Positions 44,517 through 54,510 are shown, counted from the stretch's first letter. The stretch is 64,000 nt of DNA from Aestuariivita sp. (GCA_018401465.1 JAGYKE010000005.1:1054001-1118000), one strand, 5' to 3'. Numbers and translations: made by a program. Notes: generated by a model from the sequence alone, not told the origin.

Positions 44517-44723
44517 TCAGGCGACCTTCAGGTTCACGGCGCTTTCGCGGCCATCACGGCCTGCTTCGACGTCGTAGGTGACCTTCTGGTTGTCCTTCAG
44601 CCCGGTCAAACCCGACCGTTCCACGGCCGAGATGTGCACGAACACATCTTTGCCACCGGTGTCCGGTGCGATGAAGCCGAAGCCTTTGGTTGCGTTGAAC
44701 CACTTCACGGTGCCATTGGCCAT
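44517..44723 (-). CDS. Cold shock protein (CspA family)
   Basis: 68 residues, one cold-shock OB domain with RNP1 KGFGFI and RNP2 VFVHIS, opening MANGTVKWFNATKGFG. Binds single-stranded RNA/DNA. The 280-bp spacer upstream has room for the long leader usual for csp mRNAs and contains the GGATGGGTGC repeats at its far end; no other open frame is convincing there. Confidence 0.95.
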   Translation of the reverse strand: MANGTVKWFNATKGFGFIAPDTGGKDVFVHISAVERSGLTGLKDNQKVTYDVEAGRDGRESAVNLKVA

Positions 44724-44938
44724 CGTGTTGTCTCCTAAGATATCGCTGCCCGCGGTATGCGGCAGCCCGGCGTAGTCGGTCTCGATCGATGGACTGAACG
44801 CCGGTTAGGGAAGACAGTGGTCGAAAGGAAAAACATAGCGAGAAAACAATGGCAGATCGGGGCCGAGTTGGCAAGAAAAATCGCGGGGATGGCACTCACC
44901 TGCGGGATGACTGCCCGTGCGGCGCAGGTCGTTGTGCA

Positions 44939-44996
44939 GGATGGGTACAAAGCACCCATCCCGCGCGCCTGTAGGATGGGTGCTTGGCACCCATCG
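44939..44996. repeat. Tandem GGATGGGTGC hairpins (copy 2)
   Basis: Two hairpins 12 bases apart: GGATGGGTAC-AAA-GCACCCATCC (44939-44961, one mismatch) and GGATGGGTGC-TTG-GCACCCATCG (44974-44996). Located between the cold shock gene leader and the ettA stop. Same stem as the element at 32340-32398 with different three-base loops. Confidence 0.85.
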
Positions 44997-45003
44997 TTTC
45001 GCA

Positions 45004-46659
45004 CTACCGCACGAACTTCTTGTACTTGATCCGTTTGGGCTCGAGCGCATCTGGACCCAGACGGCGCTTCTTGTCTTCTTCGTAATCGGTGAAGCCGCCC
45101 TCGAACCATTCCACATGCGCATCCCCCTCGAACGCAAGGATATGCGTGCAGATCCGGTCAAGGAAGAAGCGGTCGTGGCTGATCACCACCGCGCAGCCCG
45201 CGAAATCGACCAGCGCGTCTTCCAGCGCGCGCAGGGTTTCCACGTCGAGATCGTTGGTCGGTTCGTCAAGCAGAAGGACGTTGCCGCCTTCCTTCAGCAG
45301 CCGCGCCATGTGCACGCGGTTGCGTTCCCCCCCCGACAGGAGCGAGACCTTCTTCTGCTGGTCGCCGCCCTTGAAGTTGAAGGCGCCGCAATAGGCGCGG
45401 GAATTCATCTGAGCGTCACCCAGCTGGATGATCTCGGCCCCGCCAGAGATCGCTTCCCAGACGGTGTCATTGTCCTTCAGGTCGTCACGCGACTGGTCGA
45501 CATAGGACAGCTCGACCGTATCACCATAGGTGATCGCGCCGGAATCGGGCTGCTCCTGCCCCGTCAGCATCTTGAACAGCGTGGACTTGCCCGCGCCGTT
45601 CGGGCCGATCACGCCCACGATGCCACCCGGCGGAAGCGAGAAGGTCAGGTTCTCGATCAGAAGCTTGTCGCCCATTGCCTTCTTCAGGCCCTCGACCTCG
45701 ATCACCTTGGACCCAAGGCGCGGGCCGTTCGGGATGACGATCTGGGCGCGGGCGATCTTTTCGCGTTCGGACTGCGCGGCGAGGTCGTTGTAGGCGTTGA
45801 TTCGAGCCTTCTGCTTGGCCTGACGCGCCTTGGCGCCCTGCCGGATCCAGTCGAGTTCGCGCTCGAGCGTCTTCTGACGCGACTTGTCCTCGCGCGCTTC
45901 CTGTTCGAGACGCTTGGCCTTCTGTTCCAGCCATGCGGAATAGTTGCCCTCGTACGGGATGCCGCGGCCTCGGTCCAACTCGAGGATCCAGCCCGTGATG
46001 TCGTCGAGGAAATAGCGGTCGTGGGTCACGATCAGGATCGTGCCCTTGTAGTCGATCAGGTGCTGCTGCAGCCAGGCGATGGTTTCGGCATCAAGATGGT
46101 TTGTCGGTTCGTCCAGAAGCAGCATCTCGGGCGCTTCCAGAAGCAGCTTGCACAGCGCCACGCGGCGGCGTTCCCCGCCAGACAGGGTGCCGGGCATCGC
46201 GTCGTCCGGCGGGCAGCGCAGCGCTTCCATCGCGACGTCGATCTGGCTGTCGAGATCCCAGAGGTTCTCGCTGTCGATTTGGTCCTGCAGCTGGGCCATC
46301 TCGTCGGCGGTTTCGTCCGAGTAATTCATCGCCAGTTCGTTGAACCGGTCGAGCTTGGCCTTCTTCGCCGCCACGCCCAGCATGACGTTGTCGCGCACGG
46401 TTAGACCTTCTTCCAGCTTCGGCTCCTGCGGGAGATAGCCGACCTTTGCGCCTTCGGCACACCAGGCCTCGCCCGAAAAATCGGTGTCGATCCCGGCCAT
46501 GATGCGCATCAGGGTCGATTTACCCGATCCGTTCACGCCGACGACGCCGATCTTCACGCCGGGCAGGAAATTGAGGTTGATGTTCTCGAAACATTTCTTG
46601 CCGCCGGGATAGGTCTTTGACACCCCGTGCATGTGATAGACGTATTGATACGCGGCCAT
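45004..46659 (-). CDS. ettA: Energy-dependent translational throttle protein EttA (ABC-F)
   Basis: 551 residues, two ABC domains without membrane part. Walker A: GVNGSGKST and GPNGAGKST; signatures LSGGERRR and LSGGERNR; Walker B LLLDEPTNHLD and LLLDEPTNDLD. The linker RQKTLERELDWIRQGAKAR is the P-site tRNA interaction motif, and the EttA-type arm lies near residues 95-140. Binds the ribosomal E site and gates the first elongation step by ATP/ADP ratio. Start at the ATG at 46659; divergent from nadD. Confidence 0.95.
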   Translation of the reverse strand: MAAYQYVYHMHGVSKTYPGGKKCFENINLNFLPGVKIGVVGVNGSGKSTLMRIMAGIDTDFSGEAWCAEGAKVGYLPQEPKLEEGLTVRDNVMLGVAAKKAKLDRFNELAMNYSDETADEMAQLQDQIDSENLWDLDSQIDVAMEALRCPPDDAMPGTLSGGERRRVALCKLLLEAPEMLLLDEPTNHLDAETIAWLQQHLIDYKGTILIVTHDRYFLDDITGWILELDRGRGIPYEGNYSAWLEQKAKRLEQEAREDKSRQKTLERELDWIRQGAKARQAKQKARINAYNDLAAQSEREKIARAQIVIPNGPRLGSKVIEVEGLKKAMGDKLLIENLTFSLPPGGIVGVIGPNGAGKSTLFKMLTGQEQPDSGAITYGDTVELSYVDQSRDDLKDNDTVWEAISGGAEIIQLGDAQMNSRAYCGAFNFKGGDQQKKVSLLSGGERNRVHMARLLKEGGNVLLLDEPTNDLDVETLRALEDALVDFAGCAVVISHDRFFLDRICTHILAFEGDAHVEWFEGGFTDYEEDKKRRLGPDALEPKRIKYKKFVR

Positions 46660-46777
46660 TGGGCGCTCCCGGGTCAAGGCGTGGATCGGATCTGCGTCTA
46701 GATAACGACGGGCGAAGCCCGGGGCAATGCGGGATGCGTGTTTGACAAGACCCCGCGATCCCGGCCAATTGCTCGCC

Positions 46778-47395
46778 ATGCGCAGCGGCGATCCCATCGC
46801 ACGCCCGGGACAGGTCATCGGGCTTCTGGGCGGGTCGTTCGACCCGGCCCATGCCGGGCATGTCCACATCACGCGCGAGGCGCTCAAACGCTTCGGGCTG
46901 GACCGGGTGTGGTGGCTGGTGTCGCCGGGCAACCCGCTGAAGGCGCGCGGGCCCGCGCCACTGGCGTTGCGGATGGACCATGCGCGCGCGCTGATGCGTC
47001 ATCCGCGGGTGATGGTGACGGATATCGAGGCGCGTCTGGGCACGCGGTACACCGCCCAGACGCTGGCACGTTTGCGCGCGCGCTATCCCGGCGTGCGCTT
47101 CGTCTGGCTGATGGGGGCCGACAACCTTGCGCAGTTCCATCACTGGCAGGATTGGCGCCAGATCATGGGGTCGGTTCCCGTAGGCGTGCTGGCGCGGCCG
47201 GGCGACCGGATTTCGGCGCGAATGTCGCCCGCGGCCCGCGCCTTCGCGCATGCCCGCATCCCCGCCGCGGGCGCGCCGCTTCTGGGTCGGGCCGCGGCAC
47301 CCGCCTGGTGTTTCCTCAACGTGCCCATGTCGCCGCTGTCGTCGTCATCGATCCGCGCACGGGGCGGCTGGTCGGTGCCATCTCCGCAGGGCTGA
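46778..47395 (+). CDS. nadD: Nicotinate-nucleotide adenylyltransferase
   Basis: 205 residues. Nucleotidyltransferase motif [11 protein letters not shown] at 18-28, [26 protein letters not shown] and the C-terminal SSSSIRA. Makes deamido-NAD from nicotinate mononucleotide and ATP. I use the ATG at 46778 (MRSGDP...); an ATG at 46727 would add 17 unconserved residues. Divergent from ettA. Confidence 0.94.
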   Translation: MRSGDPIARPGQVIGLLGGSFDPAHAGHVHITREALKRFGLDRVWWLVSPGNPLKARGPAPLALRMDHARALMRHPRVMVTDIEARLGTRYTAQTLARLRARYPGVRFVWLMGADNLAQFHHWQDWRQIMGSVPVGVLARPGDRISARMSPAARAFAHARIPAAGAPLLGRAAAPAWCFLNVPMSPLSSSSIRARGGWSVPSPQG

Positions 47396-47439
47396 CTGGC
47401 CCCTTTTCCCGGCCCCCCGGCATGTGGTTAACTCTGCCC

Positions 47440-48945
47440 ATGGTTCGCAGGGTTTCACGCCGATGGGTTTCGGGAGCGCTGGCGCTTGTGGCGCTGGGAA
47501 GTCCTGCCCTTGCCAATGCGCCCAGCGTGTCGCTGCGCCCGCAGGCGCGTAGCGCGGCGGCGGCCTTGGGCGGCAAGGCCCCCCTGCCCGCCCCCGAGGC
47601 GCTGTTCTCTTCCTCCGGGCTGTCGGGACAGCTCGGCTATGCGGTGGCAGACCTGCAGAGCGGACGCATCGTCGAAAGCCTCGATGGCCGCACACCCCTG
47701 CCGCCTGCCAGCGTCGCCAAAGCGGTGACGGCGCTTTATGCGCTTGATGCGCTGGGGGCCGAACACCGGTTCCAGACGCGGCTCATCGCCACCGGGCCGA
47801 TATCGAACGGCGTGCTTCAGGGCGATCTGGTGCTGGCCGGCGGTGGCGATCCGACGCTTGGCACCGATAACCTCGCGGCGCTTGCGCGGGCGCTAAAGCA
47901 GGCCGGCGTGCGCGAGATGCGCGGCGACTTCATCGCCTGGGACGGCGCGCTGCCCTATGTCGGCAGCATCGATCCAGACCAACCCGATCACGTCGGCTAC
48001 AGCCCTTCGGTCTCGGGGCTCGCGCTCAACTTCAATCGGGTGCATTTCGAATGGAAGCGCGCGGGCCAGGGCTATGCCCTGACGATGGACGCGCGCAGCG
48101 ACAGCCTGCGCCCGGAAGTGGCCAGCGCGCGCATGCGCCTCGCGAACCGCGACCTGCCCGTCTACAGCTATGCCGACCGCGACGGGATCGACGATTGGAG
48201 CGTCGCGGCCAGCGCGCTGGGCAACAGCGGGGCGCGCTGGCTGCCTGTGCGCAATTCTGCCACCTATGCGGGCGATGTCTTCCGCACTCTGGCGCGGTCG
48301 CAGGGGATCGTGCTGAAGGCCCCCAAGCCAACCCGGGGCAGCCTGCCGGGTGGCACTGTCATCGCCCAGCATTACAGCGACCCGCTGGGCCGCATCTTGC
48401 GCGACATGCTGCATTTCTCGACCAACATCACGGCCGAGATGGTCGGCCTTGCCGCGACGGTCGCGCGGGGCGGATCGCCCCGTGACCTTGCCGCATCGGG
48501 TCGCGCGATGAGCAGTTGGGCCGCCACGCGGCTGGGCATCGGATCGGCGGACCTTGTCGATCATTCGGGGCTGGGGGACAGATCGCGCATGACAGCCGAG
48601 GATCTGGCACTTGCGCTGGCGCAGGTGCACCGGCAGGGCCTGCTGCGGCCGATCCTGAAGGATTTTGCGTTGCGCGACGACCGTGGCCGCGTGATGAAGA
48701 ACACCCCCGTTCAGGTCGCAGCGAAGACGGGCACGCTCAACTTCGTGTCGGGGCTGGGGGGCTATGTGGCCACGCCGGGGGGACGCGACCTTGCCTTCGC
48801 GATTTTCGTGGCCGACACCGACCAGCGCGACCGCATCGCGCGCGACGAACGTGAGGCGCCGCGGGGGGCGCGCAGCTGGAACGGCAAGGCGAAACGCCTG
48901 CAGCAGGCGCTGATCGAACGCTGGGTGGCGGCCTATGGGGGTTAG
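47440..48945 (+). CDS. dacB: D-alanyl-D-alanine carboxypeptidase/endopeptidase (PBP4, DacB)
   Basis: 501 residues. Signal peptide 1-27 (VSGALALVALGSPALANA). Class C penicillin-binding protein motifs: S91xxK94 (ASVAK), S327xN329 (HFSTNIT) and K429TG (AAKTGT). Trims or cuts peptidoglycan cross-links in the periplasm. Start chosen at 47440 for the signal peptide; an ATG at 47422 adds six residues and neither has a good ribosome binding site. Four-base overlap with the convergent TerB gene. Confidence 0.93.
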   Translation: MVRRVSRRWVSGALALVALGSPALANAPSVSLRPQARSAAAALGGKAPLPAPEALFSSSGLSGQLGYAVADLQSGRIVESLDGRTPLPPASVAKAVTALYALDALGAEHRFQTRLIATGPISNGVLQGDLVLAGGGDPTLGTDNLAALARALKQAGVREMRGDFIAWDGALPYVGSIDPDQPDHVGYSPSVSGLALNFNRVHFEWKRAGQGYALTMDARSDSLRPEVASARMRLANRDLPVYSYADRDGIDDWSVAASALGNSGARWLPVRNSATYAGDVFRTLARSQGIVLKAPKPTRGSLPGGTVIAQHYSDPLGRILRDMLHFSTNITAEMVGLAATVARGGSPRDLAASGRAMSSWAATRLGIGSADLVDHSGLGDRSRMTAEDLALALAQVHRQGLLRPILKDFALRDDRGRVMKNTPVQVAAKTGTLNFVSGLGGYVATPGGRDLAFAIFVADTDQRDRIARDEREAPRGARSWNGKAKRLQQALIERWVAAYGG

Positions 48946-49364
48946 GTCACGTGCCGCGCCCGCGCGCCGCGTTCGATCGCAGCGGCATGCAGGCGGTCGA
49001 TGTTGAGCTCGTAGCGGATTTCCTCGAGCAGGCGCAGTTCGCTTTCGTTGAGCGTGCCGTCCGCCGCGGCCACGTCGCAGGCCAGCGCATAGGCGGTCTC
49101 GTACAGCCGTTCGGGCAGATATTGCCGCACCAGCCCGAAGAGCGCGTCAAGCCCGTCTTCCTGATCGAACAGGTCGAAAACGACCTGCGCGGCTTCCCGC
49201 ATACGGTCGATGTCGTAGTCCGAGAAGACCGGCAGCATGTTGACCGCCGACTGGATCTTGACCAGTTCGGCCGTGCGCAGATCCTCGTCCGAGGCCGAGA
49301 CGGCGATCATCACCGCGACAAGGCAATCCTGCGGACTGAGCACGCGGAGGTCGGAATCGGGCAT
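48942..49364 (-). CDS. TerB-family protein
   Basis: 140 residues, all-helical. Two acidic helix-turn segments, VSASDEDLRTAELVKIQS and ACDVAAADGTLNESELRLLE, match the metal-binding repeats of TerB/DjlA N-domains. Standalone TerB proteins are widespread and of unclear role; no other ter gene is present, so tellurite resistance should not be assumed. Start at the ATG at 49364; divergent from lysK. Confidence 0.83.
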   Translation of the reverse strand: MPDSDLRVLSPQDCLVAVMIAVSASDEDLRTAELVKIQSAVNMLPVFSDYDIDRMREAAQVVFDLFDQEDGLDALFGLVRQYLPERLYETAYALACDVAAADGTLNESELRLLEEIRYELNIDRLHAAAIERGARARHVT

Positions 49365-49484
49365 CACAGGCGTCCTTCGGGGTTTCGCGGTCGCAGCGAA
49401 AATATTGACGCCCGCCCGCCTGCACAATAGGAAGCGGCGCATTGCCGCGCACAGCCCGCGGCCAAACCCCCGGGAACCCCGATC

Positions 49485-51059
49485 ATGACCATGATGCGCG
49501 ACGCCGCCCTTGCCGCCAAGACCTGGCCTTTCGAGGAAGCGCGCCGCGTTCTCAAACGCTATGAAAAGGCCCCGCCCGAAAAGGGCCATGTCCTGTTCGA
49601 GACGGGCTATGGCCCGTCCGGCCTGCCGCATATCGGCACCTTCGGCGAGGTGGCGCGCACATCCATGATCCGCCGCGCCTTTCAGGAAATCAGCGACATC
49701 CCCACGCGGCTGATCTGCTTTTCCGATGACATGGACGGCATGCGCAAGGTGCCCGAGAACGTGCCCAATCCGGGCATGCTGCGCGATCACCTGCAAAAGC
49801 CGCTGACCAGCGTGCCCGATCCTTTCGGCCAGTACGAAAGCTTCGGCCACCACAACAACGCCATGCTGCGCCGGTTCCTCGATACCTTCGGGTTCGAATA
49901 CGAATTCATCAGCGCGACCGACTTCTACAAGTCGGGCCAGTTCGACACGATCCTCCTGCGCGCCGCCGAACGCTATGACGCGATCATGAAGGTCATGCTC
50001 AAGTCGCTGCGTGAAGAACGCCAGCAGACCTATTCGGTCTTCCTGCCGATCCATCCCGAGACGGGGCGCGTGCTTTACGTGCCGCTGAAAGAGGTGAACG
50101 CCAAGGACGGCACCATCACCTTCGACGACGAGACTGGGCGCGAATGGACGCTTCCCGTCACAGGCGGCAACGTCAAGCTGCAGTGGAAGCCCGATTTCGG
50201 CGCGCGCTGGGCAGCACTCGGCGTGGATTTCGAGATGTATGGCAAGGACCATTCCACCAACACGCCGATCTACGACGCGATCTGCGAAATCCTGGGCGAA
50301 AAGGCGCCGGAACACTTCACCTATGAGCTGTTCCTTGATGAGCAGGGCCAGAAGATTTCCAAGTCGAAGGGCAATGGGCTGTCGATCGACGAATGGCTGA
50401 CCTACGCCTCGACCGAGTCGCTGTCCTATTTCATGTTCCAGAAGCCCAAGACCGCCAAGCGGCTCTGGTGGGACGTGATCCCGAAGGCGTTCGACGAATA
50501 CCACCAGCAACTGCGCGCATACCCTGCCCAGACGCCGGACCAGCAGCTGAACAACCCCGTCTGGCACATCCATGGCGGCGACGTGCCCGAAAGCACGCTG
50601 ACCGTGCCCTTCGCGATGCTTCTCAACCTGGCCGGCGTGGCGGGCGCAGAAGACAAGGAAACGCTTTGGGGGTTCCTGCGCCGCTATGCGCCCGAGGCCA
50701 GCCCCGGCACGCATCCCGATCTCGACCAGGCGGCGGGTTTCGCGGTGCGTTACTACAACGACTTCGTGAAGCCCACGAAGACCTTCCGCGCGCCCAGCGA
50801 TGCGGAACGCGAGGCGCTGGGCGCCTTGCGCGCCGCACTGGCCGCCCATGACGGCCCGACCGACGACGAGACGCTGCAATCCATCGTCTATGCCGTGGGC
50901 CGCGACCGGTTCGAGCCGCTGCGCGACTGGTTCACCGCGCTTTACGAGGTGCTTCTGGGGGCGAGCCAGGGCCCGCGCTTCGGCGGCTTCATCGCGCTTT
51001 ACGGCGTGAAGGAAACCATCGCGCTGATCGACCGGGCGCTCGCGGGCGAGCTCGTCTGA
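49485..51059 (+). CDS. lysK: Lysyl-tRNA synthetase, class I
   Basis: 524 residues of the class I LysRS, which replaces the class II enzyme in many alphaproteobacteria and archaea. HIGH-type motif HIGTF begins at residue 49 ([13 protein letters not shown]) and the KMSKS-type motif is KISKSKGNG near residue 288. Start at the ATG at 49485. No T-box or other leader is visible in the 120-bp divergent spacer. A 9-bp hairpin follows the stop after three bases. Confidence 0.95.
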   Translation: MTMMRDAALAAKTWPFEEARRVLKRYEKAPPEKGHVLFETGYGPSGLPHIGTFGEVARTSMIRRAFQEISDIPTRLICFSDDMDGMRKVPENVPNPGMLRDHLQKPLTSVPDPFGQYESFGHHNNAMLRRFLDTFGFEYEFISATDFYKSGQFDTILLRAAERYDAIMKVMLKSLREERQQTYSVFLPIHPETGRVLYVPLKEVNAKDGTITFDDETGREWTLPVTGGNVKLQWKPDFGARWAALGVDFEMYGKDHSTNTPIYDAICEILGEKAPEHFTYELFLDEQGQKISKSKGNGLSIDEWLTYASTESLSYFMFQKPKTAKRLWWDVIPKAFDEYHQQLRAYPAQTPDQQLNNPVWHIHGGDVPESTLTVPFAMLLNLAGVAGAEDKETLWGFLRRYAPEASPGTHPDLDQAAGFAVRYYNDFVKPTKTFRAPSDAEREALGALRAALAAHDGPTDDETLQSIVYAVGRDRFEPLRDWFTALYEVLLGASQGPRFGGFIALYGVKETIALIDRALAGELV

Positions 51060-51062
51060 GCC

Positions 51063-51121
51063 GCGAGGGGCTCTGCCCCTCGCACTCCCCGGGATATTTG
51101 AAGCGAGAGGAAGACAGGGGC
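51063..51121 (+). repeat. Composite spacer element: hairpin plus conserved 31-bp tag
   Basis: GCGAGGGGC, loop TCT, GCCCCTCGC (51063-51083), then the tag GGGATATTTGAAGCG followed by AGAGGAAGACAGGGGC (51091-51121). Second copy of the element at 27954-28028. The hairpin starts three bases past the lysK stop and may also end its transcript. Confidence 0.75.
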
Positions 51122-51192
51122 GACGGGACCGGCTTGCCTCGCGCCCGCATGCCGCTAGTTTTCCGCATAACCCGATCGTGACGAGGTGGGAC

Positions 51193-51594
51193 ATGCGCGC
51201 GTTTCTGCTGACACTTGCCCTGATGCTGGGCCTTGCGGGCGCGGCCCATGCCCAAAGCGACGAGATCGAGGCGACGATCGGCGCGCAGCTCGAGGCCTTC
51301 AAGGCCGACGATTTCGAGCGCGCCTTCACCTATGCCAGTCCCAACATACAGGGCATCTTCCAGACGCCCGACAATTTCGGGCGCATGGTACAGGGCGGAT
51401 ACCCGATGGTCTGGCGCCCGGCCGAGGTGACCTTCCTTGATCTGGCCGAGACCGGGGGGCTTCTGTTCCAGCGCGTGCAGATCCGCGACGGCGAGGGGCG
51501 GCTGCATGTCCTCGAATACCAGATGATCGAGACGGAAGAGGGCTGGAAGATCAACGGCGTGCGCATTCTGCAGGCGCCCCCCGCGACCGCCTGA
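51193..51594 (+). CDS. DUF4864 secreted protein
   Basis: 133 residues with signal peptide 1-20 (MRAFLLTLALMLGLAGAAHA). The mature part (QLEAFKADDFERAFTYASPN, IQGIFQTPDNFGRMVQGGYP, EEGWKINGVRIL) fits the DUF4864 family, NTF2-like in character; function unknown. ATG at 51193 preceded by GAGGTGGGAC. Transcribed alone after lysK. Confidence 0.83.
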   Translation: MRAFLLTLALMLGLAGAAHAQSDEIEATIGAQLEAFKADDFERAFTYASPNIQGIFQTPDNFGRMVQGGYPMVWRPAEVTFLDLAETGGLLFQRVQIRDGEGRLHVLEYQMIETEEGWKINGVRILQAPPATA

Positions 51595-51702
51595 GACGCG
51601 CGTTGCGCCCGCGCCGTCACGGTCGGGCAGAGCAGCCTTAACGCCGATACCCTAGCCCTGTCCCGAACCGCCCCTGCGGCGATTTTCGGGAAAGGGACAG
51701 CG

Positions 51703-53985
51703 ATGAACAAGGCGATCACCGACGGCATCACCTTCATGCCGCCTGCCTTCGGCAACGGGCTCAATGTCTGGGCGCGCGGCGACGGGGTGCCCGGGTCGGA
51801 CACCTATGCGGGCGATCCCAATGCGGGGCTTGTGGCAGCCGATCAGGATTTCGGCGGCTGCCTCGAACTGCTCAAGACGCAAGCGACGCAGAAACTGCGC
51901 CATATGGGCCAGACGCCGATCCTGCCGGGCTGCTATCTGCAGGTGCGCGCGCGGGTGAAGGCGGTGTCGGGCGACCTGCCCGATGTCCGCATCGCCGCCT
52001 GGGCCGGGGGCGCGGGCGGACAGGTGGTGCCGGGCGTCGTCACCACCGGGCCCGCACGCACGCTTTCCACCTATGGCGAGGTGGTCGAGGTCAGCGCGAT
52101 CCTCGGCACCGGGTCGCGGCCCGGCGTCGACATGGCCTGGGGGCGCAGCGCGCTTTATGCCCATGTCGGGCTTGACCTGACGGGTCCGAATGGCGGCGTC
52201 GTGCGCATCGACGACATCGAGGTCGAGGACGTGACCGCAGTCTTCCTGCGCGACATGATCTCTCAGGTCGACGTGCGCGACTATGGCGCGCTGGGCAACG
52301 GCACCACCGACGACAGCGCCGCCTTCGAGGCCGCCGACACCGCGGCACAGGGCCGCCGCGTGTTCGTGCCTGCCGGCACCTACCGGCTGGCGTCAAACGT
52401 GACGATCGACAACCCGGTCCTCTTCGAGGGCACGGTGACGATGCCCGCCGACCGCATCCTGATCCTCAACAAGTCCTTCGATCTGCCCAGCTACATATCC
52501 GCCTTCGGCGACGAGGAAACCGCCTTCCGCAAGGCGTTTCAGGCGCTTCTGAACAATGCCGATCACGAATCGCTCGACATGGGTGGGCGCAGCGTCAGCC
52601 TGAGCGGGCCGGTCGACATGCAGGCGGCGGTGCCGAACCGCACGAGCTTTTCCACCCGCCGCGTCATCCGCAACGGCCAGTTCGAGGCCGAAGGCAGCGC
52701 GCCCTGGGCGACGCAGGTCGTCACCTCGCAGGCCAGCTACACCCCGTCGAACCCGCGCACCCTGACGAACGTGGTGAACGTGGCGAACATCCCCGTGGGC
52801 GCGCTTGTGCAGGGCGCGGGCGTCGGGCGCGAGGTCTATGTGCGCTCCAAGAACGTGGGTCAGCAGACGATCACGCTGAACGCGCCGCTCTTCGATGCCG
52901 CGGGCACGCAGACCTTCACCTTCCGGCGCTTCCGCTATCTTCTCGACTTTTCCGGGTTTTCGTCGCTGTCGAAATTCTCGCTCGAAAACATCGAGTTCCA
53001 GTGCCGCGGCGAGGCGAGCGGCGTCATGCTCGCCCCTGCAGGGCTGATCTTCCACCTGAAGGACTGCTTCATTTCGCGGCCGCGGGACCGCGGGCTGACC
53101 TCGATCGGCGAAGGCTGCCAGGGCATGCTGATCGACCGCTGCCAGTTCCTGTCGAACGAAGACGATGCCAATGTCGCGCAGCGCGTGAGCATCGCGCTCA
53201 ATGCTGCGGCCAACGACGTGAAACTGCGCGACAACCGCGCCACCCGGTTCCGGCATTTCGCGGTGCTGGGCGGATCGAATACCCTGATCCTGGGCAACCA
53301 CTTCTTCCAGGGCGATGAACTGCCGCAGGGCGTGCGCACCGGCGGGATCGTGCTTACGTCGAATTACAACAGCACGATCATCGACGGGAATTATGTCGAC
53401 AACACCTTCATCGAATGGACCAACGAATGGGAACAGTCACCCGCCTTTACGGGGGGCTTTTCCTTCGCGGCGGTCACCATCACGAACAACATCTTCCTGT
53501 GTTCGAACGTGGCGCCCTGGTTCAGCTTCATCGTTGTGCGCCCGCATGGCGCGGGGCATTTCCTCAACGGGGTGAGCATCTCGGGCAACCGCTTCCGCGC
53601 CACCAACGGGGCGATCGACCGGGTCGAACGTGTGGACACCAGTTTTGCGAACCTCGACTTTTCGCGCTTCAAGGATGTCGATTTCACCGGCAATTCCTAC
53701 CACAATGTCACCGAGCAGGTGTCGAACCCGCTTTGGGTCGATCACACGCAGGGCTCACATGCGACGGTCTGGACCATCGGCACCGACGACAGGCTGCCCT
53801 TCGGCGGCCGGTCGCGGCGGGTCGACAGCGTCACGGTGACGGGCAACCTGCGCAACACGAGCAACGTGATCTCGTATGCGAGCCCGAATGCCTTCGGCCA
53901 GATCGGGCCGGGCAATGACCAGGTCGAACTGCGCTGGGCGCAGGCCTATCGCGGCGATGTGCGGCTGTCGGTGCGGATCGACTAG
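51703..53985 (+). CDS. Beta-helix protein, likely GTA/phage tail-fibre-like (GH28-related)
   Basis: 760 residues, no signal peptide. 1-180: N-terminal domain opening MNKAITDGITFMPPAFGNGL, WARGDGVPGSDTYAGDP. About 185-245: pectate-lyase-superfamily entry (VDVRDYGALGNGTTDDSAAF, VFVPAGTYRLAS). About 280-690: right-handed beta-helix with N-rich turns (ITNNIF, ISGNRFR, VDFTGNSYHN). Proteins with this opening are, from memory, homologues of the tail-fibre gene rcc00171 of the Rhodobacter gene transfer agent, which lies away from the main GTA cluster. No other GTA gene is in the window. Confidence 0.7.
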   Translation: MNKAITDGITFMPPAFGNGLNVWARGDGVPGSDTYAGDPNAGLVAADQDFGGCLELLKTQATQKLRHMGQTPILPGCYLQVRARVKAVSGDLPDVRIAAWAGGAGGQVVPGVVTTGPARTLSTYGEVVEVSAILGTGSRPGVDMAWGRSALYAHVGLDLTGPNGGVVRIDDIEVEDVTAVFLRDMISQVDVRDYGALGNGTTDDSAAFEAADTAAQGRRVFVPAGTYRLASNVTIDNPVLFEGTVTMPADRILILNKSFDLPSYISAFGDEETAFRKAFQALLNNADHESLDMGGRSVSLSGPVDMQAAVPNRTSFSTRRVIRNGQFEAEGSAPWATQVVTSQASYTPSNPRTLTNVVNVANIPVGALVQGAGVGREVYVRSKNVGQQTITLNAPLFDAAGTQTFTFRRFRYLLDFSGFSSLSKFSLENIEFQCRGEASGVMLAPAGLIFHLKDCFISRPRDRGLTSIGEGCQGMLIDRCQFLSNEDDANVAQRVSIALNAAANDVKLRDNRATRFRHFAVLGGSNTLILGNHFFQGDELPQGVRTGGIVLTSNYNSTIIDGNYVDNTFIEWTNEWEQSPAFTGGFSFAAVTITNNIFLCSNVAPWFSFIVVRPHGAGHFLNGVSISGNRFRATNGAIDRVERVDTSFANLDFSRFKDVDFTGNSYHNVTEQVSNPLWVDHTQGSHATVWTIGTDDRLPFGGRSRRVDSVTVTGNLRNTSNVISYASPNAFGQIGPGNDQVELRWAQAYRGDVRLSVRID

Positions 53986-54470
53986 GCGGGTGCAAGCCCC
54001 ATGTCGGCGGGGGACAGACGGTAGGCGCGTCCGAAGCCCCCGTTCAGAAGCCCCGCCGACACGTCAAAGCGCACGAACCCGAAATCGGCGAAACCGATGT
54101 AAAGCTTGGCCTTGGGATGCGTGGTGAGCCATGCATCGGCGCAGGCGGCGTGTTCGGCGCCGCCGCGCGGCACCGGCACGGCGCGCGCCAGCAGCGTCAG
54201 GCGCGGGTGGGTCAGCGGATCGCCCTTGCCCGCCACCTCGCCCAGCAGGAGCGACACGCGCGGGTCGCGCGCCATGGCGCGGCTGTGCTGGGACAGGTCC
54301 GACACCAGCGTCATCGCCGCGCCTTCCGCATCGCACCCGAAGGCGATGCGCGTGACGACCGGCGCGCCGTCATCGTCCAGCGTGCCGAGTGCGGCGATGC
54401 GGGCGGCAGCAAGCAGGTCGCGCGCCAGCGCACGCGCTTCGTCATCGGTGGGACGGATCGGGTCGGTCAT
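53982..54470 (-). CDS. FMN-binding pyridoxamine-5'-phosphate oxidase-like protein
   Basis: 162 residues of the split-barrel flavin-binding fold: AALGTLDDDGAPVVTRIAFG, TLVSDLSQHSRAMARDPRVS, LLGEVAGKGDPLTHPRLTL, and DFGFVRFDVSAGLLNGGFG near the end. The latter resembles HugZ-type haem-degrading proteins, but the C-terminal haem domain is absent. Function open. Overlaps the convergent tail-fibre-like gene by four bases. Confidence 0.8.
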   Translation of the reverse strand: MTDPIRPTDDEARALARDLLAAARIAALGTLDDDGAPVVTRIAFGCDAEGAAMTLVSDLSQHSRAMARDPRVSLLLGEVAGKGDPLTHPRLTLLARAVPVPRGGAEHAACADAWLTTHPKAKLYIGFADFGFVRFDVSAGLLNGGFGRAYRLSPADMGLAPA

Positions 54471-54510
54471 GGGGCAAGCCTAGGCCGGAGCGCGGGCCAC
54501 GCAAGCCCCC

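Noticed and set aside
51063-51083. Treating the hairpin after lysK only as an intrinsic terminator.
   Set aside because: There is no T-run and the hairpin is attached to a tag repeated elsewhere, so it is listed as part of a composite repeat instead.
48942-51329. A 795-codon leftward frame whose upstream two thirds lies opposite lysK.
   Set aside because: Only the last 140 codons look like a protein (TerB family, start at 49364). The rest is antisense to a certain synthetase gene.
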